A stretch of 6,831 bases of DNA. It comes from Oxalobacteraceae bacterium (GTDB lineage Bacteria > Pseudomonadota > Gammaproteobacteria > Burkholderiales > Burkholderiaceae_D). Both the position numbers and the translations under genes were made by a program. Under the pieces are notes generated by a model that was given only the letters and a program-made list of their open reading frames with translations, had not been told where the DNA came from and ran no database searches. The DNA lies in the NCBI GenBank assembly GCA_947453015.1, contig CANGFL010000070.1, positions 1 through 6,831 on the forward strand. The letters run 5' to 3'. Shown one piece after another: positions 1 to 5,681 of this stretch; position 1 is the stretch's first letter, and every line of letters starts with the position of its first letter.

Positions 1-43
1 AGGCGAGCTTGTCGCTGTCTTAGCCTTTGATGGTTTAATTTAG
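1..43 (+). CDS. Possible C-terminal tail of an upstream gene, cut by the left edge
   Basis: Reading from base 2, the frame gives GELVAVLAFDGLI and then a TAG stop at 41-43. The short peptide has a protein-like composition, and a gene ending here would converge on the globin gene with a 13-bp gap. Thirteen open codons can easily occur by chance, so this is only a suggestion. The other two plus frames also reach stops within the first 30 bases. I do not recognise the family, and no terminator hairpin with a T-tract is visible between 43 and 57. Confidence 0.25.
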   Translation, partial: GELVAVLAFDGLI

Positions 44-56
44 AGCACTTGCTAAT

Positions 57-458
57 CTAACCGGGGGAGTTCCTCATCCAGTCTGCAGTACCAAACAAAC
101 CATTCAGCAAGATATCCTGCGTTGCTTCGCTATAGTTCAAATCGCGCATTGCCAGCAGCATGCAGGTTAACCATTCATCGCGTTCTCGACTGGCTATCTT
201 AAAAGGTAAATGTCGAGCTCGTAAAAACGCATTACCAAAGCGTGGCGTATATAAATCTGGGCCACCCATCCAACCGGATAAGAAAAAATACAGCTTGTCG
301 CGCGAACCATCAAGCGTAGCAGGATGCATCGCACGTAGCGCTTTGAACTCTGGCTCTAAATCCATCAAGTCATAAAAACGATCGACAAGGGTTCGTAGCT
401 GGGTATCGCCGCCGATTAGCTCATACAGGCTAGTTTGATTTGAATTTTCAGTACTCAT
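57..458 (-). CDS. Group II truncated haemoglobin (2/2 globin, trHbO class)
   Basis: A 133-residue cytosolic haem protein whose length and motifs match group II truncated globins, a family that binds O2 and NO and is linked to nitrosative, oxidative or low-oxygen stress. Visible landmarks are YELIGG near the N-terminus, the FYDLM helix with Tyr29 at the expected B10 position, SRDKLYFFLSGWMGGP (52-67) and LRARHLPF, with His83 as the expected proximal F8 ligand. DEWLTCM follows, with Trp96 at G8, the group II hallmark. By alignment from memory the CD1 position appears to be His45 (LRAMHP), where several relatives have Tyr. The loop reads RFGNAFLRARH, where many members have GHP, so the usual His there is Asn. 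The ATG at 458 gives the normal family length. No Shine-Dalgarno sequence is evident upstream. The gene is transcribed away from the polysaccharide cluster and probably belongs to a different functional unit; see the FNR-like boxes in the shared intergenic region. Family assignment is secure; the physiological ligand is not known. Confidence 0.93.
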   Translation of the reverse strand: MSTENSNQTSLYELIGGDTQLRTLVDRFYDLMDLEPEFKALRAMHPATLDGSRDKLYFFLSGWMGGPDLYTPRFGNAFLRARHLPFKIASRERDEWLTCMLLAMRDLNYSEATQDILLNGLFGTADWMRNSPG

Positions 459-488
459 AGATGCAAATGATAGCGCACAGAATCTTAG

Positions 489-502
489 TTGATCGATCTC
501 AA
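489..502. promoter_or_regulatory. FNR/ANR-like inverted repeat, box 1
   Basis: The sequence reads TTGAT-CGAT-CTCAA, matching the FNR/ANR/DNR consensus TTGAT-N4-ATCAA at 9 of 10 specified positions. Its centre lies about 37 bp upstream of the globin start codon and about 105 bp upstream of the transferase start. So close to the globin start, it could place a regulator over or just downstream of that gene's promoter. Binding is inferred from sequence only. Confidence 0.45.
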
Positions 503-545
503 TCCGACGGCACTTATGAAATTCACAACTTGTCCAATACGAACT

Positions 546-559
546 CTGATCCCTATCAA
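546..559. promoter_or_regulatory. FNR/ANR-like inverted repeat, box 2
   Basis: The sequence reads CTGAT-CCCT-ATCAA, again 9 of 10 to TTGAT-N4-ATCAA. Its centre is 57 bp from that of box 1, about 94 bp upstream of the globin start and about 48 bp upstream of the transferase start. A weak minus-strand -10 candidate (CATAAG, complement of 513-518) lies 34-35 bp beyond the centre, about 5 bp further than in a classical class II FNR promoter. On the plus strand a weak TTGTCC (530-535) / TATCAA (554-559) pair with an 18-bp spacer overlaps this box, which would fit repression of the polysaccharide operon. Neither promoter is strong. Confidence 0.45.
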
Positions 560-600
560 GGCTCAGATTCGTTACTTAATTCAACAACGCGACACGAAAC

Positions 601-2004
601 ATGCGGGACATCACCCAAGAATATTCATCACTCACTGAGTATGCAGTGCGCGTTCTCGATATCGTCGTCATTTTTGCATTGGCACACAGCGCAGCACTAC
701 TACGATTGTCCGTACCTCTACACACACTCTCCAATTCACACCTGATCGTCACGTACTTTTGTGCTGCACTCGCTTTACCGATGCTACCGCGATTTGAATT
801 TCGCGTGCTTTCACACAAACACCCATTCGCCGTCACCTTCTGTCAGATGGCCGCGTCGCTCAGTTTAATTATTGGTGTAGGCGTGTTATTTGTATCGCTA
901 ACTCAACCAAATCATTCACTCTCATGGACGTGGATTGCTACTTGGTACCTCTTATCGGTCGCCAGCATCACCTTCATACATTTACTGATACGTACTTGTA
1001 TGCAGAGCCTGCGTGGACATGGTTACAACCAACGACGCGTGATCATCATAGGTTACGGTGCTGCAGGCAAAGAGCTACATAAGCGCGCCCAACATCATCA
1101 ATGGACCGAGTATGTCATTTGCGGACTGTACGATGCCTCTGCTTCAATATGCCCACAGTCAGGCATTGAAATTATTCGCGACATGCATACATTGCCATCT
1201 GCAATACAAAAACATCGCGCGCATGAAGTGTGGATCACACTGGCGCTGAATGAATCATCACAGCTTCGTCAACTACACTATCTACTCCGAAATAGCCTGG
1301 TCGATATTCGCTGGATACCCGACACCTCAGCCATGAGTTTGCTGAGTCATACATCAGGCGATTTTTTAGGTATGGCGGCGGTAGAGCTGAACTGCCCGCC
1401 GATACGCGATATGCATGGCTTACTTAAAGAACTCTTTGATCGAATTTTTGCGCTATGCGTACTGATCCTGCTTGCGCCTATCCTGATAACGCTAGCCCTC
1501 GCCATTAAATTCACCTCGAACGGGCCCGTATTTTTTAGTCAGCCACGCCTTGGTTTAAATGGTCGAGTCTTTCATGTATACAAATTTCGGAGCATGCAGC
1601 TCCATGCCGAATCTCACCAAAGACTCACCCAAGCCACTCGCAATGACCCGCGCATCACAACGATTGGTCGTTTCATTCGGCGTACCAGCTTAGATGAGCT
1701 ACCGCAATTTTTAAATGTACTTAAAGGGGATATGTCCGTTGTTGGTCCGCGCCCACACGCACTACCGCACAATGATTTGTACAAAGACAAACTCATCATG
1801 TACATGCAACGACATCGCGTCAAACCCGGCATTACCGGATGGGCGCAAATTAACGGCTTTCGGGGTGAAACAGATACCCGAGAAAAAATGGCGCGCCGAG
1901 TCGCTTATGACCTTCACTATATTAAGCACTGGTCATTTTGGATGGATTTGAAAATTATTCTGTGGACAGCATTTAAAGGATGGACGGATAGAAATGCATT
2001 TTGA
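601..2004 (+). CDS. Undecaprenyl-phosphate hexose-1-phosphate transferase (WcaJ-type initiating transferase)
   Basis: A 467-residue inner-membrane polyprenyl phosphotransferase predicted to transfer glucose-1-phosphate or a related hexose phosphate from a UDP-sugar to undecaprenyl phosphate, the first step in polysaccharide repeat-unit assembly. The N-terminal half has about four hydrophobic helices (roughly 16-35, 47-63, 84-101, 110-132). A soluble Rossmann-like segment with GYGAAGKEL (151-159) follows, as in long WcaJ/WbaP-type enzymes. A further membrane helix at about 282-303 precedes the catalytic domain. That domain shows VYKFRSM (326-332), the acidic pair Asp365-Glu366 in LDELPQF, VVGPRPH (380-386), VKPGITGWAQINGFRGET (407-424) and HYIKHWSFWMDL near the end. 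ATG 601 is the only plausible start, since an in-frame stop lies at 577 and no alternative start codon falls between. No Shine-Dalgarno is evident. The sugar (Glc or Gal) cannot be told from sequence. It heads the cluster and overlaps the next gene by 11 bp. Confidence 0.93.
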   Translation: MRDITQEYSSLTEYAVRVLDIVVIFALAHSAALLRLSVPLHTLSNSHLIVTYFCAALALPMLPRFEFRVLSHKHPFAVTFCQMAASLSLIIGVGVLFVSLTQPNHSLSWTWIATWYLLSVASITFIHLLIRTCMQSLRGHGYNQRRVIIIGYGAAGKELHKRAQHHQWTEYVICGLYDASASICPQSGIEIIRDMHTLPSAIQKHRAHEVWITLALNESSQLRQLHYLLRNSLVDIRWIPDTSAMSLLSHTSGDFLGMAAVELNCPPIRDMHGLLKELFDRIFALCVLILLAPILITLALAIKFTSNGPVFFSQPRLGLNGRVFHVYKFRSMQLHAESHQRLTQATRNDPRITTIGRFIRRTSLDELPQFLNVLKGDMSVVGPRPHALPHNDLYKDKLIMYMQRHRVKPGITGWAQINGFRGETDTREKMARRVAYDLHYIKHWSFWMDLKIILWTAFKGWTDRNAF

Positions 2005-2389
2005 TTTACGTATCGTGACCATCCCACATGTAGACAGCATAAAATTTCGGCCACTACCGCTTTGTTTACTGCTTCTGTTTTTTGTGATTATGATCAGCGT
2101 AGGGTCTGTGCCTGGTCAAGCAAATCATTTAGCCACGCACGTTCATGACAAGCTATTACATTTTCTTGCGTATGGTTTGATGTCAATGTTTAGCTTTCAT
2201 TCGATTACAGGAAACCGAATAGTTCGAATACTAGGTAGCCTGCTACTGATAGCCAGCCTTGGTCTAATCGACGAAGGCATTCAACACTTCCTGCCGTATC
2301 GCAATGCCTCACTTGCTGACTGGTGTTTTGATATCGCTGCCGCAGTCGTAGTGACATTTTTTCTCGGTCTACGACACTCTGAAAGCTAA
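1994..2389 (+). CDS. VanZ-like family small membrane protein
   Basis: A 131-residue protein with four predicted membrane segments (roughly 21-40, 52-69, 78-96 and 107-126). It carries the polar signatures of the VanZ-like family: HDKLLHFLAYG (51-61), LIDEGIQHFLP (91-101) and RNASLADWCFD (103-113), giving conserved-type residues Asp52, His56, Asp93, Glu94, Gln97, Arg103 and Asp109. The position four after Asp109 is Asp113 rather than the Asn common in the family. The biochemical role of VanZ-like proteins is largely unknown. The founding member raises teicoplanin resistance, and many relatives sit in envelope polysaccharide clusters like this one. The start overlaps the end of the transferase gene (1994-2004), and galE follows 6 bp after its stop, so it is almost certainly co-transcribed. 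A weak GGA precedes the ATG by a few bases; translational coupling to the transferase is likely. Confidence 0.85.
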   Translation: MHFDLRIVTIPHVDSIKFRPLPLCLLLLFFVIMISVGSVPGQANHLATHVHDKLLHFLAYGLMSMFSFHSITGNRIVRILGSLLLIASLGLIDEGIQHFLPYRNASLADWCFDIAAAVVVTFFLGLRHSES

Positions 2390-2395
2390 TCATCA

Positions 2396-3409
2396 ATGGC
2401 TGAAACTATACTTGTCACCGGAGCGACCGGTTACATAGGATCACATACTTGCGTCTGTTTGCTGAAAGCAGGTTGGCGCGTAGTCGCCGTTGATAATCTG
2501 AGTAATAGCTCTATGCGAACAGTAGATCGCATACAGACACTGTGCCGACAAAAGCTGCCATTTCATCTCATTGATGTACGCGATGAATCGGCATTGATGC
2601 GATTACTATCGCAAGAAAACATAAGTGCAGCCATTCATTTTGCTGGACTGAAGTCAGTCAGCGAATCCATCAGCAAACCGCTCGACTATTACGATAACAA
2701 CGTCAATGGCAGCATCACCCTCTTAAAGGTACTACATCAACACGGAGTCAGAAAGTTCGTCTTTAGTTCTTCCGCCACCGTGTATGGTGAACCAAAGCAC
2801 GTCCCGATTTCTGAAAATGCTTCGCTCTCAGCTACCAATCCGTATGGGCGTTCGAAATTATTTATTGAACAAATCGTGAATGATTTAAGTGAGGCCGACG
2901 CCGAATGGCGTATTGCCACCCTACGATATTTCAATCCAGCAGGTGCGCATGAAAGTGGTTTGTTAGGCGAAGACCCGCGCGGTCAGCCAAATAATTTAAT
3001 GCCCTACATTGCACAGGTCGCGGTCGGGAAACTCCCTCATCTATCAGTGTTCGGTAACGATTACCCAACCTCTGACGGTACCGGCGTGCGTGACTATATT
3101 CATGTCATGGATTTAGCTCAGGGTCATCTCTCTGCATTAAGCCGATTGTATTCACGATCTGGTAGCTTCACCGTCAACCTCGGGACCGGGCAAGGTGTCA
3201 CCGTGCTACAAGCAGTGGCGGCGTTCGAAAAAGCCTGCGGCGCCTCAATACCGATTACCGTTGCACCTCGTCGTGCCGGTGATATCGCCTCGTGCTATGC
3301 CTCTGCAAACAAAGCTGAAGAACTACTCAATTGGAAAGCAGAGAAGACATTGCTGCAAATGGTTAACGATCATTGGCGTTGGCAAAAACAAAATCCGAAC
3401 GGTTACTGA
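2396..3409 (+). CDS. galE: UDP-glucose 4-epimerase (possibly also acting on UDP-GlcNAc)
   Basis: A 337-residue cytosolic NAD-dependent short-chain dehydrogenase-type epimerase interconverting UDP-glucose and UDP-galactose, close in length to E. coli GalE (338). It shows the NAD-binding GATGYIGSH (9-17), DNLSNSS (33-39), HFAGLKSVSES (81-91) and FSSSATVYGE (123-132). The catalytic pair is Tyr150 and Lys154 in NPYGRSK, followed by RYFNPAGAHESG (177-188), GTGVRDYIHVMDLA (228-241) and the C-terminal RRAGDIASCYA. Aligned to E. coli GalE, Cys300 falls at the Tyr299 position. A bulky Tyr there excludes N-acetylated sugars, while smaller residues such as Cys in human GALE admit UDP-GlcNAc/GalNAc. Dual specificity is therefore plausible but inferred. 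It starts 6 bp after the VanZ-like gene without an obvious Shine-Dalgarno and supplies activated galactose (or GalNAc) to the cluster. Confidence 0.96.
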   Translation: MAETILVTGATGYIGSHTCVCLLKAGWRVVAVDNLSNSSMRTVDRIQTLCRQKLPFHLIDVRDESALMRLLSQENISAAIHFAGLKSVSESISKPLDYYDNNVNGSITLLKVLHQHGVRKFVFSSSATVYGEPKHVPISENASLSATNPYGRSKLFIEQIVNDLSEADAEWRIATLRYFNPAGAHESGLLGEDPRGQPNNLMPYIAQVAVGKLPHLSVFGNDYPTSDGTGVRDYIHVMDLAQGHLSALSRLYSRSGSFTVNLGTGQGVTVLQAVAAFEKACGASIPITVAPRRAGDIASCYASANKAEELLNWKAEKTLLQMVNDHWRWQKQNPNGY

Positions 3410-3526
3410 AACAGTGCGATTTTTATATTGACCAAATCGACAGTAGCTACTCCAGACTGCGAATGCACAAAGTTCAAAATTTTATAGTGCGCACAATCAG
3501 TCCTTTCTATTATTGGACGAATTCGG
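3410..3526 (+). other. 117-bp gap between galE and gmd
   Basis: This is the only spacing above a few bases in the cluster. It is AT-richer than its flanks. A TTGACC at 3428-3433 has no good -10 at normal distance, and a TATAGT at 3483-3488 has no good -35 at 16-18 bp. No convincing terminator is present: the ACTG-AAA-CAGT hairpin at 3405-3415 has only four base pairs and is separated from the following T-run. It could hold an internal promoter or processing site, but the sequence does not decide this. Confidence 0.4.
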
Positions 3527-4666
3527 ATGAACCTTATTCAAAATTTTTCTCTCGGAAGAAAAAAAGCGTTGATCACCGGTGTAACAGGACAAGACGGTGC
3601 ATACCTATCCGAGCTACTGCTGAGTAAAGGCTACGAAGTTCATGGTGTAAAACGTCGCAGCTCCTCCTTAAACACCGGACGTATCGATCATTTATATCAA
3701 GATCCTCACGAATCTGAGCTGCGCTTTGTTTTGCATCACGGTGATATGACTGATACCGCATCGCTAATTCGCATAATGCAGCAAGTACAGCCCGATGAAG
3801 TCTATAACCTCGCAGCGCAGAGTCATGTCGCCGTTTCTTTTGAAGAGCCGGAATACACCGCTAACTCCGATGGACTGGGAACCTTACGATTACTCGAAGC
3901 TATCCGAATTCTCGGCCTGGAAAAAACAACTCGCTTTTATCAAGCTTCTACATCAGAGCTATTCGGTAAAGTTCAAGAAACACCACAACGTGAGACCACT
4001 CCCTTTTACCCTCGCAGCCCGTATGCAGCCGCTAAGCTGTATGCCTACTGGATTACTGTCAACTACCGCGAGGCTTACGACATGTACGCCTGTAACGGCA
4101 TACTGTTTAATCATGAATCCGCCTTGCGGGGTGAAACCTTTGTTACACGAAAAATCACTCGCGCTCTCGCAAAGATTTCACTGGGATTACAAGACTGCGT
4201 CTATCTTGGCAATCTAGATGCCTTGCGCGATTGGGGTCATGCACGCGACTACGTAGAAATGCAATGGCTGATGCTGCAACAAGATGAACCTGAAGATTTT
4301 GTGATTGCGACGGGCTATCAAACGAGCGTACGCGATTTCGTTAATGCTGCAGCCAACGAAATAGGTATGCAACTGTCTTGGTGCGGCGAAGGTGTAGAAG
4401 AAGTCGCTCACATAGCATCATCCGGCGACATCGAACAGGTGAAAGTTGGTCAGGTCATCGTGCGCGTTGATCCACGTTATTTCAGGCCGACCGAGGTTAA
4501 CACTTTGCTAGGCGATGCCAGCCGCGCTAAAGAAAAATTAGGTTGGTCTGCTCGCACCACGCTTAAAGAGCTCGTACAAGAAATGGTTGAAGCCGATTTG
4601 GCAGCAGCACGAAAATATGCACTCGTTCGTCAAAACGGCTTTAAAGCCTACGCTCATCATGAGTAA
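3527..4666 (+). CDS. gmd: GDP-mannose 4,6-dehydratase
   Basis: A 379-residue cytosolic NADP-dependent enzyme converting GDP-D-mannose to GDP-4-keto-6-deoxy-D-mannose, the first step to GDP-L-fucose and GDP-rhamnose. The N-terminal nucleotide-binding motif is [14 protein letters not shown] (14-27). The Arg-rich NADP loop is [19 protein letters not shown], with Arg43-Arg44. Catalytic residues appear as Thr142 and Glu144 in ASTSELFG, and Tyr166 and Lys170 in SPYAAAK, each ten higher than in the E. coli enzyme. Also present are [13 protein letters not shown] (201-213), [18 protein letters not shown] (227-244), PEDFVIATG and [11 protein letters not shown] (314-324). The usual HESPRRGE or HESPxRGE reads HESALRGE, with Ala for Pro. 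The ATG gives about ten extra N-terminal residues relative to the common start just before KKALITG. No other ATG is suitably placed, and a weak GGA lies about 9 bp upstream. The gene overlaps fcl by 8 bp, which identifies the pathway as GDP-L-fucose. Confidence 0.97.
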   Translation: MNLIQNFSLGRKKALITGVTGQDGAYLSELLLSKGYEVHGVKRRSSSLNTGRIDHLYQDPHESELRFVLHHGDMTDTASLIRIMQQVQPDEVYNLAAQSHVAVSFEEPEYTANSDGLGTLRLLEAIRILGLEKTTRFYQASTSELFGKVQETPQRETTPFYPRSPYAAAKLYAYWITVNYREAYDMYACNGILFNHESALRGETFVTRKITRALAKISLGLQDCVYLGNLDALRDWGHARDYVEMQWLMLQQDEPEDFVIATGYQTSVRDFVNAAANEIGMQLSWCGEGVEEVAHIASSGDIEQVKVGQVIVRVDPRYFRPTEVNTLLGDASRAKEKLGWSARTTLKELVQEMVEADLAAARKYALVRQNGFKAYAHHE

Positions 4667-5675
4667 ATCGATAGAGCGAATTTTCGTCGCAGGTCATCGT
4701 GGTATGGTCGGTTCAGCATTGGTTCGCGCTCTGCGCGATCGTAATGATTGTCAGCTGGTGCTGCGGTCACACGATGAGCTAGATTTACTTGATGCCGAGC
4801 ACGTCGCAGAATTTTTTGCGAATGAAGAAATCACTACCGTCTATTTAGCTGCCGCTAAAGCGGGTGGAATACACGCTAACAATACGCAACCAGCTGAATT
4901 CATACGCGAAAATATAGTGATAGAAGCGAATGTTATTCATCAGGCCTGGAGCCACAGGGTACAAAAATTATTATTTTTAGGTTCATCGTGTATTTATCCT
5001 CGCTTAGCAACTCAACCCATACGCGAAAGTGCCCTGCTCGATGGACCACTAGAGCCAACCAATGAGCCGTACGCAATTGCCAAAATTGCAGGCATTAAAT
5101 TATGCGAAAGTTATAACCGCCAATACGGTACCGATTTTCGTAGCCTGATGCCGACTAATTTGTATGGGCCAGGGGATAATTTTCATCCCGAAAGTAGTCA
5201 TGTTTTACCTGCACTATTACGAAAAATTCATGATGCCTATCACTCCAATGCTGACGAAGTACTTATTTGGGGCAGTGGCACACCTTTAAGAGAATTTTTG
5301 CACGTTGATGACTTGGCATTGGCTTGTTTACGTTTGATGCAGCATGAACGTGAATCACTAAATGCATTGATCACTCCGCAGTGTTCACATATCAACGTTG
5401 GCAGTGGCGAAGAAATTAGTATCGCTAATCTGGCGCAACTGATAGCAGACATTATTGGCTACGAAGGTCGACTCACTTTTGATCGCAGCAAACCCGATGG
5501 CACACCCAGGAAATTGCTCGATTCAAGCAAAATGAATCAGCTGGGTTGGTCTGCCAACATACCGCTACGCGAAGGCATCTTACGTACGTATCGTCACTTT
5601 TTAGCAGCCACCGCAGCTAGCCACGCTGAACTTGTCTATCGGGGCCCCACCGAACAACCCCGCTTGCGATTTTAA
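4659..5675 (+). CDS. fcl: GDP-L-fucose synthase (epimerase/reductase)
   Basis: A 338-residue cytosolic NADPH-dependent enzyme that epimerises GDP-4-keto-6-deoxymannose at C3 and C5 and reduces it to GDP-L-fucose. The NADP-binding motif is [17 protein letters not shown] (9-25). [13 protein letters not shown] (63-75), the GSSCIYPR segment (108-115) with Ser109 and Cys111, and YAIAKIAG with Tyr138 and Lys142 follow. Then come [26 protein letters not shown] (164-189) with His181 and Arg189, and [14 protein letters not shown] (207-220). These match the E. coli catalytic Ser107, Cys109, Tyr136, Lys140, His179 and Arg187. I chose ATG 4659 although the frame is open to an ATG at 4587: the extra 24 residues would lie wholly inside gmd and precede the normal family N-terminus. 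The ATGAGTAA overlap with the gmd stop suggests translational coupling. The C-terminal end is about 17 residues longer than the 321-residue E. coli protein. Confidence 0.96.
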   Translation: MSKSIERIFVAGHRGMVGSALVRALRDRNDCQLVLRSHDELDLLDAEHVAEFFANEEITTVYLAAAKAGGIHANNTQPAEFIRENIVIEANVIHQAWSHRVQKLLFLGSSCIYPRLATQPIRESALLDGPLEPTNEPYAIAKIAGIKLCESYNRQYGTDFRSLMPTNLYGPGDNFHPESSHVLPALLRKIHDAYHSNADEVLIWGSGTPLREFLHVDDLALACLRLMQHERESLNALITPQCSHINVGSGEEISIANLAQLIADIIGYEGRLTFDRSKPDGTPRKLLDSSKMNQLGWSANIPLREGILRTYRHFLAATAASHAELVYRGPTEQPRLRF

Positions 5676-5681
5676 AAACGT

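Noticed and set aside
1..26. Potential hairpin AGGC...GCCT near the left edge
   Set aside because: It has a short stem, a large loop and no T-tract on either strand, and it is cut by the window edge.
461..745. 94-codon open frame on the plus strand starting in the divergent intergenic region
   Set aside because: It overlaps the start of the transferase gene in another frame, has a low-complexity His/Ser/Tyr-rich translation, and would cover both FNR-like boxes.
3405..3424. Possible terminator after galE (ACTG-AAA-CAGT then Ts)
   Set aside because: The stem has only four base pairs and the T-run is separated by GCGA, so it is too weak to support.
3463..3627. Small plus-strand open frame starting in the galE-gmd gap
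   Set aside because: More than half overlaps the conserved N-terminus of gmd in another frame, and the Lys/Arg-rich peptide resembles out-of-frame translation.
4587..4658. Upstream in-frame ATG for fcl adding 24 residues
   Set aside because: The extension lies entirely within gmd and precedes the standard family N-terminus, while ATG 4659 forms a typical ATGAGTAA coupling overlap.
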